Positions 25,553 through 35,668 of a stretch of 64,000 nt of DNA are shown here, one piece after another (the stretch's first letter is position 1; each line of letters begins with the position of its first letter). The position numbers and the translations under genes are program-made. This stretch comes from Verrucomicrobiaceae bacterium (GTDB lineage: Bacteria; Verrucomicrobiota; Verrucomicrobiia; Verrucomicrobiales; Verrucomicrobiaceae): NCBI GenBank assembly GCA_016795485.1, contig JAEUHM010000025.1:186001-250000 (forward strand), read 5' to 3'. The notes beneath the pieces are model-generated. The model worked only from the letters and a program-made list of their open reading frames with translations. It was not told the origin of the DNA and made no database searches.

Positions 25553-26581
25553 CTAGGAGCAGGCAGCGGCTTCTGCCTGGGTTGCAGGGGTGCAAGCAGG
25601 ATAGCAAGCGCGCTCTGGCATGCGACTGGGTGCTTCCAATGAAGGATCTGGCTCCTGGGCGGTGAGTCCCAACTCTCGGAGCAAGGCAAGGTCCTGGGTG
25701 CTCTGGGGATTGGAGGTGGTGAGGAGTTTCTCACCATAGAAGATGCTGTTGGCCCCAGCAAAGTAGCAGAGCGCCTGCGTCTCACGGCTCATCTGATTGC
25801 GGCCCGCGCTGAGACGAACCTTGGCCCCAGGGATGGCGATGCGGGTGATGGCGATGACACGGACGAGTTCAAAGGTGTCCACTTGGTTGCTGCCTGCGAG
25901 TGGGGTGCCGGAAATGGGCACCAGGGTGTTGATGGGAACGGATTCAGGTGGCGGATTGAAGTTGCTGAGCACTTCCAGCATCTTGAGGCGGTCCTCAACG
26001 TTCTCACCAAGACCAAGAATGCCGCCGCAGCAGACGCTCATGCCAGCATCCTGAGCATGGCGGATGGTGCTGAGACGATCGTCGAACGTGTGGGTCGTCA
26101 CGACACTAGGGTAATGGTCCGGTGAGGTGTCGATGTTGTGATTGTAAGCCGTGACGCCAGCTTCTTTGAGTTGGCGAGCTTCCTCAGAACCGAGCTCACC
26201 GAGGGTGACGCAGACTTCCATGCCAAGGGTGGACACGTCCCGCACGATATCGAGCACCTGATCAAACTTAGCTGTGCCGGAACGCACGCCCTTCCAGGCC
26301 GCGCCCATGCAAAAGCGAGTCGACCCGTTGTTTTTAGCCGCGCGAGCACGCTCCATGACGTCCTCCTTCTCCATGAGACGCTCTGCCTGCACGCCGGTAG
26401 TGTAACGTGCGCTTTGAGCGCAGTAACCGCAGTCTTCCGAGCATCCGCCGGTCTTGATGGAGAGCAGCGTGCAGAGTTGCACCTTGCCCTCTGGCCAGTT
26501 TTCCTCATGCACAGCACGGGCCTTCTTCAGGAGTTCAAACAGGGGTAGGTGGTAAAGCCTATGGAGTTCAGCAAAAGTCAC
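25553..26581 (-). CDS. bioB: Biotin synthase
   Basis: This radical-SAM enzyme inserts sulfur into dethiobiotin, the last step of biotin synthesis. It is 342 residues with the SAM cluster motif C47xxxC51xxC54 (GGCSEDCGYCAQSARY), then GICGG-type CCGGILGLGE, YNHNIDTSPDHY and LVPISGTPL. The N-terminal MTFAELHRLYHLPLFELL is normal. The start is GTG at 26581; no ATG lies nearby. The gene is divergent from plsX. No other biotin gene is present in the window, and I see no BirA-type operator. Confidence 0.95.
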   Translation of the reverse strand: MTFAELHRLYHLPLFELLKKARAVHEENWPEGKVQLCTLLSIKTGGCSEDCGYCAQSARYTTGVQAERLMEKEDVMERARAAKNNGSTRFCMGAAWKGVRSGTAKFDQVLDIVRDVSTLGMEVCVTLGELGSEEARQLKEAGVTAYNHNIDTSPDHYPSVVTTHTFDDRLSTIRHAQDAGMSVCCGGILGLGENVEDRLKMLEVLSNFNPPPESVPINTLVPISGTPLAGSNQVDTFELVRVIAITRIAIPGAKVRLSAGRNQMSRETQALCYFAGANSIFYGEKLLTTSNPQSTQDLALLRELGLTAQEPDPSLEAPSRMPERACYPACTPATQAEAAACS

Positions 26582-26713
26582 GCGTGGAGGCTAGCCAGCA
26601 CGCCGGGGACTTCAAATGCTTACTCCTGATTGCAAAAAGCGCGCGAAAGCCTTTAATCCGCCCTCCAACGCTCAATCCGTGCCACCGCTCCGCAACTACC
26701 CGAAATACTGACC

Positions 26714-27721
26714 ATGAAGATCGCCTTGGACGTGATGGGAGGCGACAACGCCCCCGAGTGCAACATTCTAGGCGCCCGCATGGCCCTGGAAAGCCTGCCC
26801 GCGCTCGAAAAGCTCTACATGGTGGGCACACCTGACATCGTGCAGATGGAAATGGAGAAGCACGGCCTCTCCTCGCCAAAACTGGAGATTGTTCCATCTC
26901 AGTCGGTGATCCATATGGAAGACCCGTCCACGGATGCGATCCGCAAGAAGCGCGACTCGTCGATCACTGTGGCCATGGATTTGGTCAAACAACACGCGGC
27001 CCAGGCCGTGGTGTCGCCCGGACACACTGGGGCCTCGGTAGCTGCCGGAACGTTCGTTCTGGGTCGCTTGGAAGGCGTGGAGCGGCCTGGAATCGCCACA
27101 CCCTTCCCCAACGATCACGGCACCTGTCTGCTGATCGATGCCGGAGCAAATACGGCTCCCAAGGCGTCCCACTTGGTTCAATATGCCATCATGGGCACGG
27201 TCTACAGCAAGTATATCTTTGGCAAACAAGAGCCCGTCGTGGGTCTGATGTCAGTGGGGGAGGAGGAAGGTAAGGGTAATGATCTCACCCGTGAGGCCTA
27301 TGATTTGCTGAAAGCCGCTCCGATCAACTTCAGAGGCAACATCGAGGGCACACACCTCTTTAATACCGCGATCGACGTAGCAGTTTGCGATGGTTTCACC
27401 GGCAACATCATCCTCAAAACTGCCGAAGCGACCGCCAAAGCCATGCGCAAATGGATCGAGCAAGAGATAAAAGCTGGATTGAGCACCAAAATCGGTGGCC
27501 TGCTGGCCAAACCTGCGTTCCGGCGGGTGAAGCAGCGCTCCTCATACGAAACCTACGGCGGAAGTCCGCTGCTCGGCTGCCGAGGCGTGGTAATCATTGG
27601 CCATGGTTCCAGCCCACCTCTGGCAGTGATGAATGCCATCCGTGTGGCCAGTGAGGCCGTGGAGCATCAGGTCAATCCCCACATCGAGGCCGCGCTCGCT
27701 TCCTGCACAACGAGTGCTTGA
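26714..27721 (+). CDS. plsX: Phosphate acyltransferase PlsX
   Basis: PlsX makes acyl-phosphate from acyl-ACP for phospholipid synthesis. The 335-residue protein begins MKIALDVMGGDNAPE and shows VSPGHTGASVAAG, GVERPGIATPFP, LIDAGANTAPKASHLVQYA, VGLMSVGEEEGKGND and VCDGFTGNIILKTAE. The usual upstream rpmF gene is not present. fabH follows, its ATG 47 bp after this stop, the standard plsX-fabH order. Confidence 0.95.
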   Translation: MKIALDVMGGDNAPECNILGARMALESLPALEKLYMVGTPDIVQMEMEKHGLSSPKLEIVPSQSVIHMEDPSTDAIRKKRDSSITVAMDLVKQHAAQAVVSPGHTGASVAAGTFVLGRLEGVERPGIATPFPNDHGTCLLIDAGANTAPKASHLVQYAIMGTVYSKYIFGKQEPVVGLMSVGEEEGKGNDLTREAYDLLKAAPINFRGNIEGTHLFNTAIDVAVCDGFTGNIILKTAEATAKAMRKWIEQEIKAGLSTKIGGLLAKPAFRRVKQRSSYETYGGSPLLGCRGVVIIGHGSSPPLAVMNAIRVASEAVEHQVNPHIEAALASCTTSA

Positions 27722-27768
27722 GTCCCTCAGACGCTATTTCTTCCCCGCAAAGCTTTTTTCCACTTCAG

Positions 27769-28761
27769 ATGTCCGTCACTCACACCCGTATCATTGCTAC
27801 CGGCAGCTACATGCCGGAGAAGATCCTGACCAACGATGACCTGTCCAAGATCGTCGACACTTCAGATGAGTGGATCACCACACGCACTGGCATCCAGGAG
27901 CGGCGAATCGCGGCAGAAGGCCAAGCAACGTCTGACCTAGCTTCAAACGCAGCCCTGCGCGCTCTGGAAGCTGCTGGTATGAAGGCGGATGAGCTTGATC
28001 TCATCATCGTGGCCACAGTAACGCCTGACATGTTCTTCCCCTCCACGGCTTGCGTGGTGCAAAAGAAGATCGGAGCGACCAATGCGGTCTGTTTTGATAT
28101 CTCAGCGGCGTGCTCTGGCTTCCTTTATGCGCTACAAGTTGCCCGGCAGTTCATCGGCTCAGGAACTCGCAAGAACGCGTTAGTCATTGGAGCAGAAAAA
28201 CTGACGTCTCTCGTCAACTGGAAGGACCGAAACACCTGCGTGCTCTTCGGTGATGGAGCCGGAGCCGCTATCTTGAAGGGAGTCAATGAATCTTCGACCT
28301 CCCGAATGCTGGGCAGCGTCATGGGCTCAGACGGAACACTCGCAGACCTGCTCAAAGTGCCAGGCGGAGGTTCCGCACTGCCAATCACGCAAGAAAATGC
28401 TGCCAGCCGCCCCAATACCATCCACATGGAAGGGCGCGAGACCTTCAAACATGCGGTCACCCGGATGTGCCAAGCAGCAGAACAGGCCCTGGCCCAAAGC
28501 GGCTACACGGCGAACGATGTTGCTTTGGTCATACCCCACCAAGCCAATGCGCGGATCATCACGGCGATTGCGGATCGACTCGGACTGCCCGAGGAGAAGA
28601 TGTTTATGAATGTTCAGCGCTACGGCAACACAAGCGCGGCCACTATTCCAGTAGCGTTGGACGAAGCAGCCCGTGCAGGTCGCCTCAAAGAAGGCGATGT
28701 GATTCTGCTCGTCGCCTTTGGTGGCGGCTTCACGTGGGCATCTACGGTGATGATCTGGTAA
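27769..28761 (+). CDS. fabH: 3-oxoacyl-ACP synthase III
   Basis: FabH starts fatty-acid chains by condensing acetyl-CoA with malonyl-ACP. It is 330 residues. Cys115 (DISAACSGFLYAL), the His in VIPHQANARI and the Asn in RYGNTSAATIP form the catalytic triad. The ATG at 27769 (MSVTHTRIIATGSYMPEK) fits the family; upstream in-frame codons would add 17 unlikely residues. It sits directly after plsX. Confidence 0.95.
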   Translation: MSVTHTRIIATGSYMPEKILTNDDLSKIVDTSDEWITTRTGIQERRIAAEGQATSDLASNAALRALEAAGMKADELDLIIVATVTPDMFFPSTACVVQKKIGATNAVCFDISAACSGFLYALQVARQFIGSGTRKNALVIGAEKLTSLVNWKDRNTCVLFGDGAGAAILKGVNESSTSRMLGSVMGSDGTLADLLKVPGGGSALPITQENAASRPNTIHMEGRETFKHAVTRMCQAAEQALAQSGYTANDVALVIPHQANARIITAIADRLGLPEEKMFMNVQRYGNTSAATIPVALDEAARAGRLKEGDVILLVAFGGGFTWASTVMIW

Positions 28762-28771
28762 CGAGCCTGAC

Positions 28772-31015
28772 TCAGCGGGTCACGACTTGCTCAAACACCT
28801 GCTCCGCCACATCAGCTAGGTCTGACTGCCAACTCCCCACGGACACACCGTGGACGCGCTCGACCCACAGGATGGACGGCACGTGCGGCGTCCAAAAGTT
28901 GTTCCAACCAAAAGCAACTTCGGTGTCGTTCTGCCTGATGAGAAGAGCCTCACCGTTGCGGCCGCAGAAGTGAGTGCTCATGATGGTTGGCCGATTGCCA
29001 GACGAAGGCCGCAGAAGCGAAATCCCAGGCAAGTCCCGATAAACCCTCGGCTCACAACCAAGTGCATCCGCGATACTGGGAACGATATCAAGGTGTGACG
29101 CCACCGCGACATCGGGACCACGACCAAAACCAAGCGAACGTGGCCATTTGATGAGCAATCCCACATTTGTCTGAGGCTCGTTCAGCATTGTCCCATGAAA
29201 CCAGCTTCCAAACTCCCTAAACTCCTCACCGTGATCGCCAGCAATGATAATGAGCGCATCATCGTGCCTTCCCTGATCTTTAAGCCACTGGATGAAGCCA
29301 CCAATCTGGGCATCGACCCAAGCGACTGAGTTCCAATAGCGCTTCTTGATGCGATCAATCTCCGTCTCTGTTGGCCGAACAGGAAAAAGCGGATTCGGCT
29401 CGTAGTCAGCATAGGGAACACTGAAGTTGATGCCCCACTTGTAGTTGTAGTGAGTGGAATCCATTCCTGTCAGGGCGAAAAAACCTCCTGCGGAACGAGA
29501 AATCACGCTCTTCTTCAAGCGCTCAATCATGCGGACCTCCCGCTGAGGCACCTTGAAGAGGTTCTCAGCGCTGCCGGGCGAAACTTGTTCCACCACGTCC
29601 GCTTGAAGCGGCTTGCCGAAGTTGGTGGCTACCATTTCCATGTAGTCGAAGTCATTCACCATGCGCGCCTCTACACGATAGCCCGCCGCCTTGAGCAAGG
29701 CCGGCAACGGTGCCAACGCCTTCTTCTGCTGTCCCTCCAACATAAAGACCGGCAATCGACCACTGAGCACGGAAAACCAACTCTGGTGGGTGACATTGGA
29801 TGCCGCACGGGCTGTTTGAATAGGTTGGCACTCTTCGTTGAGATACCGAGTCAAGAAGGGTGCAGTCTGGGGCGTGATGACGTCACCACGAAGTGACTCC
29901 ACCAGGAACAAAAACACATCGGGCTTGTGTTTGAGGGTAGCATTCGCGAGCTGGAGCTGTGGGTTCTTGAACTTCACCTCGTAGCTGGCTAAACCGGGTT
30001 CGGGTTCCAGCCATGTCATTCTCCGACGAAACGTTTTTCGCTCCCACCAGGACCAACCCCTTTCTTTGAGTTGCATAGCAATGGCCTGCTCCACTTGCAG
30101 GACCATCCAAGCAAGAGCCGCCACAGTGCACAATCGCCTAACAGTGACCTGAAATCCGGCTTTCACGGACAACGACCGACAAACGGCAAATACCGCAACG
30201 GTAACTGCTAGAACCAACAGAACCTGAATCACCACTGCGGGAGTTATTTCCAATCCGCCGGCTGCCCAAACATGAGTGAACTCAATCTTCCCACCGATTT
30301 CGAGCTCGCCAATCATCTCCATGATTCCCTTGCCCCACCAGACCCTTAGCCATGAGTTGACGATCACAATCAGCGGCACCGACATGATTAGAGCCCACAT
30401 GGCGATGCGGGCAAATCGCGGAGCCACATGGTCATGGCATAACACGATGGCCCACACGCCACTGGCGATCACGATGTGAGTCAGCAAACGTGCCAACGCA
30501 GCGTCAGCGACCTGAATCGCACCTGGAGGTGCCTCTCGCAGCATAAGCAAGTCACACGTGAGCCAAATGATGATCCAAAGAAAGAAGAAGTAGCCGTTCC
30601 AACCACGCGCCGTGCCCCAAAACACACGCCATTGTTCGCCGATCCACGCTCTCTGCTGCCAAGCCGCAACGAGCACAGGCAACAGACAAGTCCACCAGCC
30701 TATCCAGAACGCTAGTTGGTTCATCCAACCCAAAACGGCCAGCAAACTGAGCACAAATAAGACACTGATGCATGTCCGCTGACCATGAGCCGCAATACGC
30801 CACCACAAACTGCCCAGTAGGCTGCCCAGGACGAGCAACTTAACGAAGTTGGCCACCTCTAGCAAAAGATGCCCCTGAGAAGCACGTCGTCCAATCTCAA
30901 CAAAGGGCAACGGCCAAGCGTGCACGAACGCAGCGACCATCGTCAGCATCATTCCAGCCCACGCGAGTCCACGCCAAAGGCGGGACAGCGGTTGTGCTTG
31001 AGCATGGCTGGTCAT
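28772..31015 (-). CDS. Membrane-bound sulfatase/phosphatase-superfamily protein (YejM/LTA synthase-like)
   Basis: The protein is 747 residues. The first 300 or so residues form several hydrophobic helices, then an alkaline-phosphatase-superfamily domain follows: DVFLFLVESLRGDVITP with the metal ligands, NVTHQSWFSVLSG with a Thr as the probable nucleophile, and IIIAGDHGEEFREFGSWFHG. The Thr nucleophile is as in LTA synthase and phosphoethanolamine transferases, not sulfatases, so a phospho-transfer or hydrolase role at the outer face of the membrane is likely. The substrate is unknown. Its stop lies 10 bp after the fabH stop on the opposite strand. Confidence 0.75.
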   Translation of the reverse strand: MTSHAQAQPLSRLWRGLAWAGMMLTMVAAFVHAWPLPFVEIGRRASQGHLLLEVANFVKLLVLGSLLGSLWWRIAAHGQRTCISVLFVLSLLAVLGWMNQLAFWIGWWTCLLPVLVAAWQQRAWIGEQWRVFWGTARGWNGYFFFLWIIIWLTCDLLMLREAPPGAIQVADAALARLLTHIVIASGVWAIVLCHDHVAPRFARIAMWALIMSVPLIVIVNSWLRVWWGKGIMEMIGELEIGGKIEFTHVWAAGGLEITPAVVIQVLLVLAVTVAVFAVCRSLSVKAGFQVTVRRLCTVAALAWMVLQVEQAIAMQLKERGWSWWERKTFRRRMTWLEPEPGLASYEVKFKNPQLQLANATLKHKPDVFLFLVESLRGDVITPQTAPFLTRYLNEECQPIQTARAASNVTHQSWFSVLSGRLPVFMLEGQQKKALAPLPALLKAAGYRVEARMVNDFDYMEMVATNFGKPLQADVVEQVSPGSAENLFKVPQREVRMIERLKKSVISRSAGGFFALTGMDSTHYNYKWGINFSVPYADYEPNPLFPVRPTETEIDRIKKRYWNSVAWVDAQIGGFIQWLKDQGRHDDALIIIAGDHGEEFREFGSWFHGTMLNEPQTNVGLLIKWPRSLGFGRGPDVAVASHLDIVPSIADALGCEPRVYRDLPGISLLRPSSGNRPTIMSTHFCGRNGEALLIRQNDTEVAFGWNNFWTPHVPSILWVERVHGVSVGSWQSDLADVAEQVFEQVVTR

Positions 31016-31076
31016 TCTGAGCCATTGAACTGACTCAAGATGGCCCAGGCTGTCAAATCACAGCGCTCGCTTGCTG

Positions 31077-32540
31077 TTAAGCAAAGAGTTGCGTCACGGG
31101 TTTGGCCTTCACCAGTTCACGAGGCTGGTTGAGGTGATTGTAGACAATCGTTTCCGGATCAATGCCCATGGCATGGTAGATCGTGGCGAGAAGTTCCGTC
31201 GGGTGGACGGGGTTCTCGACTGGAGCCGAGCCAGTTTTGTCTGACTTGCCATGGATGTAGCCACGCTTGATGCCAGCACCTGCAACGACGGCGGTGTAGC
31301 AATAAGGCCAGTGGTCACGGCCATCCGCGCTGTTTCCATTACCAGACGTGGAGACGCCTTTCTCTGGACTGCGACCAAACTCACCCAAAGCAACCACGAG
31401 GGTCTCATCCAGCATCCCACGTTGATCCAGGTCCTCGATCAATGCGGAGAGCCCCTGATCAAGCATTGGACCTGACTGACTCTTCATCCGCGTGGTGAGT
31501 CCCACATGGTGATCCCAGGAGTGGTTGTCCGAGTTTGCGACTTTTGGCCAAATGAGTTCCACCACGCGGGTGCCAGCCTCCAAAAGACGGCGGGCAAGGA
31601 GTGCGCTCTGACCGAAAGTATTGCGCCCGTAGCGATCACGCAGCTTCTCATTCTCACGATCCAGGGCGAATGCATCACGCGCACGACCGCTGGCGATCAG
31701 GTTGAGAGCTTGATCATAGTATTGATCGAGGCTGAGGTCCTTCACGGCATTTTCGATGACCGGCATCTGGTCATTGATGGCATCACGCAGCTTGGCGCGG
31801 CGCTTCAAACGGAGGGAGAACAAGTCTGGCCGAAGTTGCAGATCGTCGATCTTAATGCGGTCCATTTTGCCCATGTCGAGGTCATCGCCGTCAGGGAAAA
31901 GGGTGTAGGGGTCGTAAGCCTTACCAAGGAAGCCAGCCGTCCCGCCCTTACCGATGACGTTCGACTCTTGAAGAGGACGAGGGAGCATCACGAAAGGCAG
32001 CATCGGCTCATCCATGGGCTTCAGGCGGATGATGTTAGAGCCGAAGTTTGGGTAATCTTTGGCGTTGGGCGGCTCCAACTGGCCAGAAGGGCTGACTTTG
32101 TCTGTCGTGTAGCCCGTCATGATCTGATAGATCGCCGCAGTGTGATTGAACAACCCATTGGGCGTGTAGCTCATGGAGTTGATCATGGTGAACTTGTCAT
32201 TCACCTTGGCGAGTTGCGGTAGGATCTCGGTAAAATGGTGACCAGGGATCTTCGTGGGGATCGTTTTGAAGGCGGAACGAACGTTATCCGGCACGTTCTC
32301 CTTCGGGTCCCACAAATCCAGATGGCTTGGGCCGCCCTGTAGATAAATCATCAGCACCTGCTTGGCTTTGCCCCATCCGGCACGCCCTGCCCCACCTGAA
32401 CTTGCGGCCTGAGCACGAAAGATGTTGTTGAGAGTAAGGCCCAACATGGATGCTCCTCCCACTCGAAGGATGTCACGGCGACTAACACCAAGATGGCTGT
32501 CGCAAAGGTCTTTTCCAGGAACTCCAGGCAGGCGAAACAT
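31077..32540 (-). CDS. DUF1501 family exported protein (2)
   Basis: A 487-residue family member with a Tat-like start ([20 protein letters not shown]) preceded by about 20 residues containing a Cys. Family segments include [79 protein letters not shown] and [21 protein letters not shown]. It lies 100 bp after pal, at the end of the minus-strand Tol run, which may or may not be one transcript. The usual DUF1553/DUF1549 partner is not adjacent. Confidence 0.9.
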   Translation of the reverse strand: MFRLPGVPGKDLCDSHLGVSRRDILRVGGASMLGLTLNNIFRAQAASSGGAGRAGWGKAKQVLMIYLQGGPSHLDLWDPKENVPDNVRSAFKTIPTKIPGHHFTEILPQLAKVNDKFTMINSMSYTPNGLFNHTAAIYQIMTGYTTDKVSPSGQLEPPNAKDYPNFGSNIIRLKPMDEPMLPFVMLPRPLQESNVIGKGGTAGFLGKAYDPYTLFPDGDDLDMGKMDRIKIDDLQLRPDLFSLRLKRRAKLRDAINDQMPVIENAVKDLSLDQYYDQALNLIASGRARDAFALDRENEKLRDRYGRNTFGQSALLARRLLEAGTRVVELIWPKVANSDNHSWDHHVGLTTRMKSQSGPMLDQGLSALIEDLDQRGMLDETLVVALGEFGRSPEKGVSTSGNGNSADGRDHWPYCYTAVVAGAGIKRGYIHGKSDKTGSAPVENPVHPTELLATIYHAMGIDPETIVYNHLNQPRELVKAKPVTQLFA

Positions 32541-32640
32541 AACTTTTGGAGGGGTGAGAGGTTAACTGTAACTGCTTCAAAACGCCTAGATCAGGCTGAA
32601 ACTTGCGACCTTTCAGCTTGGACAATCCGGTCGGTCAGAC

Positions 32641-33102
32641 CTACTGCCCAACCAAGACGCGCACCACATCCTTTGAGGACATGGATGGTATGTCACTCCC
32701 GTAGCCCGCTGCATGCAGCAACCCGGAGTCGAGGCCCGCATCCACAAGAATGGTGCGGACAGCTTCTGCACGGCGCTGAGAAACCGATCTCGCGTGATCT
32801 GGCGGGCCGTCCGCAGAGGCAAACCCCGCCAAAATCAGCCGACTTCCGCTGGCTTTCCATTCTTCAGCCCTCTTCTCAATCCTAGTGCGCTGTGCGCTTG
32901 AAACAAAAAACTGGTCGCGAGGAAACGGGACCTCGAGCAAGATTTGAGAAGGTGCCGAGGCGAGCGGGTTAGGCAAACTACCCTGATCAGACAAAGCATG
33001 AATGACTTTGGGCGAACCAATTGCGATATCGACAAGAGTTGAGCATGAGGTCAAGCCCCAGCAGGAGAGAGAAACAAGAAGGACGACAGATACTCTCGAC
33101 AT
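32641..33102 (-). CDS. Pal-like OmpA-domain lipoprotein
   Basis: This 153-residue protein has a lipoprotein signal with lipobox LTSC (Cys20). From about residue 55 it carries an OmpA-C/Pal domain: IEKRAEEWKASGSRLILAGFA, SADGPPDHARSVSQRRAEAVRTIL, VDAGLDSGLLHAAGYG. The GFASADGPPDHARSVSQRRA segment is the peptidoglycan-binding region. Pal links the outer membrane to peptidoglycan and works with TolB. It lies 9 bp after tolB, which supports the assignment. The sequence is short for Pal, and the domain ends soon after the last helix. Confidence 0.8.
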   Translation of the reverse strand: MSRVSVVLLVSLSCWGLTSCSTLVDIAIGSPKVIHALSDQGSLPNPLASAPSQILLEVPFPRDQFFVSSAQRTRIEKRAEEWKASGSRLILAGFASADGPPDHARSVSQRRAEAVRTILVDAGLDSGLLHAAGYGSDIPSMSSKDVVRVLVGQ

Positions 33103-33111
33103 AGTTGGCTA

Positions 33112-34347
33112 TCACCGCATCCAGCGGGGTTCTGAAATCTCACCCATACCTCTGACGATGCTCCGGCGGGCATCCGTTTCGAGATCATGGACCCAGAGCT
33201 GACCGCTCTGCACGTAGGCTATGCTCTTGCCGTCAGGACTCCATGTCGGATGCTGGGCACCACCTCGCCGCAACACACGAGCACGGCCTCCACTATAAGG
33301 CTTGACCACAACAGCCCAGTCTCCCGCCAGTTTTGCCGTGTAAGCGATCTGCTCCCCATCAGGCGACCACTCTGGGTCCGTAACGAACCGGTATCCCGCA
33401 GGCCAAAGTTCTGCTGCACTCTCGCTACCTACATCTACAACATACAATTGGGAACCGGATCCATTTTCGTCAGAAGCAAACATGAGCAACTCACCGCCAG
33501 GGTGCCACGTAGGCGAGGCTGGCGCCCCCGTCGATTCCGTGATGCAAATCGCATTGTGCGTTCCGAGGTCCACCACGAAAATCTCGGGATTTCCGAGAAA
33601 ACTCATCGTGAGGGCTGCACGCCTGTCTTCTGGCGCAAACGCCACTCCTGAATTGGCTCCTGGCGTACTCGCAAGCTGACGTTCCATCCCTCCACCAAGG
33701 TCAACCATCATCACGACGGGAAACCCTGTCTGGTAACTGGTATAGGCAAGTAGTGATCCGTCGGGTGAAATAGCAGGAGAAACAGCACCATTGGGCGAGG
33801 AAGTAACCCGCATCAGCCCAGAGCCATCAGATTTGCAGACGTGAACCTGTTTTGTTCCCCCAACATTACTTACAAATACGATGCGACTACCGGCCGCCCC
33901 TGGGAGGCCCGTAATAGCCATCACCACGTCATCGGCAAGCGCTGCAACGTTATCATCCAGTTCAGGGGCACCGTAAGTCCTCTCAAAGACCACCGCTCCA
34001 CTTCGCTCAGTCAACCTAGCTGTGATCCTGCCGCTCACGGAAGTGCCTGAGATGACAAAACGCGCGGATTTCTGATCCACGAGACCAAGTTCTGAGTGCT
34101 GACCAAACTGCACTGCCAACGACTTTTTGGCTGTGGCTGCGGTGCTTCCCTCAAAGGTGCCAATAGCGATGGACTGCGCCTCTTCCAGTGCGCGCGCCAT
34201 TTGTCGTTGTGACGACCCAGAAAAAAGTTTGCGAAACCAGCTACCGTCCTTGGCCAAGAGAGCCCCTGGCAGAAGTAACACCACGAGGATAAGCCCGTGG
34301 AGCTTACTATTCGACGTAGAACTGGATTTGAACTGAGTAGCGATCAC
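33112..34347 (-). CDS. tolB: TolB-like periplasmic beta-propeller protein
   Basis: About 411 residues. The N-terminal domain follows a signal peptide (LHGLILVVLLLPGALLA) and the C-terminal six-bladed propeller shows SRIVFVSNVGG, SPAISPDGSLLAYTSY, GVAFAPEDRRAALTMSF, SPTWHPGGELLMFASD, DPEWSPDGEQIAYTAK and HPTWSPDGKSIAYVQSG. TolB binds Pal and couples the Tol complex to the outer membrane. The start is uncertain: there is no ATG near the signal peptide, and I favour GTG at 34347, inside the last 41 bp of the upstream gene. An ATG at 34428 is also in frame. Confidence 0.8.
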   Translation of the reverse strand: MIATQFKSSSTSNSKLHGLILVVLLLPGALLAKDGSWFRKLFSGSSQRQMARALEEAQSIAIGTFEGSTAATAKKSLAVQFGQHSELGLVDQKSARFVISGTSVSGRITARLTERSGAVVFERTYGAPELDDNVAALADDVVMAITGLPGAAGSRIVFVSNVGGTKQVHVCKSDGSGLMRVTSSPNGAVSPAISPDGSLLAYTSYQTGFPVVMMVDLGGGMERQLASTPGANSGVAFAPEDRRAALTMSFLGNPEIFVVDLGTHNAICITESTGAPASPTWHPGGELLMFASDENGSGSQLYVVDVGSESAAELWPAGYRFVTDPEWSPDGEQIAYTAKLAGDWAVVVKPYSGGRARVLRRGGAQHPTWSPDGKSIAYVQSGQLWVHDLETDARRSIVRGMGEISEPRWMR

Positions 34348-35242
34348 CTGAAAAACTGGGTGGCAGAACTTTGCCGATAGTTGCGAGACTATTGACAGCT
34401 TCAAGCACAGAAGAACGCAACGATTCATCGACATCCGTCGTGACGGGCCTGAACGACAGAACTTTCCCTTCACGACTAATGGAGACAATGACCTGCATTG
34501 ACTGACCACCATCGCGCATTGCCCCACGTTGAGGCGGATGCCAAGCTTCGTGCATAGATTTACGAATCGCATCATCTACCGAGTCCAACGTCTGGATATC
34601 CGTGTGACCTGGGTCAACGCGAGAGATTTTGATGAACTCAGACGCGTCCGAAGTCGACACCTGAGGCGTTGTGGACGTCGACGTTGTCGTTCCTGTCGAG
34701 GGGACCTGAGCGGCTGGGCTCGGCGGTTGAGGTGCGGTGGAGGTCTGACTGGGCAGGATCGGCTTTAGCGTCACAGGGTCCACCGGGATTGCCCTATAAA
34801 CTTTCTTTTCTTCCACGGGCTTGGGCTCAACAGGATTAGGAGTGGTCGTAGGTGCAGGCTGAGCCGCCGAAACCTTCTCATTGGTTGGAAGTGCTGGAGA
34901 CTGACGCACCGTACTGCCCACAGGCTGGGTCACTGACTTTGCCGGGCTCGACTCGGCTAGGGAGCGCTCTTCGGGCATTGATTTCGGCTTGCCCTTAACT
35001 TCCTCAGCCTTGGCTATCGACGCTGCAGGAGCAACACTCAAGGTTCCAGTCACCGCTGCCACGTCTGTGGTAGCGACCCACGGAACATCTTGGGGCGCTA
35101 CAGGCTTGGCCGTGCCAAAACGTTTGTATTCCACCCACCACCAGACCAACAAAACGAAAGCCAGATGCCCCATCACCGTCAGAGTGAATGCCCCCTTCAC
35201 CGGCTCAAGTCGAGCCACCCTTTCGCGTATATCAGTAGGCAT
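34307..35242 (-). CDS. TolA/TonB-like energy-coupling protein
   Basis: A 311-residue protein with one N-terminal membrane helix (about residues 18-36, GAFTLTVMGHLAFVLLVWWWV), then a long Pro/Ala/Thr/Ser-rich linker rich in charged residues, and a C-terminal domain of about 90 residues (DDAIRKSMHEAWHPPQRG, MQVIVSISREGKVLSFRPV, VLEAVNSLATIGKVLPP) that matches the TonB/TolA C-terminal fold. It would span the periplasm from the inner membrane. It sits between the tolR-like gene and tolB, so TolA is more likely than TonB. The 3' end overlaps tolB by about 40 bp. Confidence 0.78.
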   Translation of the reverse strand: MPTDIRERVARLEPVKGAFTLTVMGHLAFVLLVWWWVEYKRFGTAKPVAPQDVPWVATTDVAAVTGTLSVAPAASIAKAEEVKGKPKSMPEERSLAESSPAKSVTQPVGSTVRQSPALPTNEKVSAAQPAPTTTPNPVEPKPVEEKKVYRAIPVDPVTLKPILPSQTSTAPQPPSPAAQVPSTGTTTSTSTTPQVSTSDASEFIKISRVDPGHTDIQTLDSVDDAIRKSMHEAWHPPQRGAMRDGGQSMQVIVSISREGKVLSFRPVTTDVDESLRSSVLEAVNSLATIGKVLPPSFSGDRYSVQIQFYVE

Positions 35243-35253
35243 AAGAGTGACCG

Positions 35254-35649
35254 CTAGGGGGCTTGCACGGCCTGAAGAGCCGTTTTGTCGATCCCAGCGG
35301 ATTTAAGCACTCCGGCAAATCGCGCAAACTCGGCCACTGGAACTCCAGCGCCGAGCTTAACGATCACTCCCACCCCAGGTCGCGATGCTCTGAGATCTTT
35401 GAGGGCTTGTTCAAGCGCACTTTCCGCCACTTTCTGACCGTTCAGCAGCACCTCAGCGTTAGAAAGAGGCTCAAGCACCACGCTGTGTTCAGGGACAAGC
35501 GCAGGGCGCGCTACTGGCACCCATTCTGACTTCATTAGCGGAGCGAGGATCAAAAACAGAAACAGCAGCATGAACACCAGATCCATGAATGGGACCAAGT
35601 AAATGTCCGCTATAAAACGCGGCTGGCTGCGGCTGGTCCAACGGTGCAT
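35254..35649 (-). CDS. TolR/ExbD-family proton-channel subunit
   Basis: This 131-residue inner-membrane protein has a single N-terminal helix with the conserved acidic residue (DIYLVPFMDLVFMLLFLFL), followed by a periplasmic domain. Together with TolQ or ExbB it uses the proton gradient to drive TolA or TonB. No TolQ or ExbB gene lies in the window. I chose ATG 35649, since the codon before it is GTG and gives only one extra residue. It is preceded by an FtsB-like gene. Confidence 0.85.
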   Translation of the reverse strand: MHRWTSRSQPRFIADIYLVPFMDLVFMLLFLFLILAPLMKSEWVPVARPALVPEHSVVLEPLSNAEVLLNGQKVAESALEQALKDLRASRPGVGVIVKLGAGVPVAEFARFAGVLKSAGIDKTALQAVQAP

Positions 35650-35668
35650 CACTTCGAACGCCTCCGCT

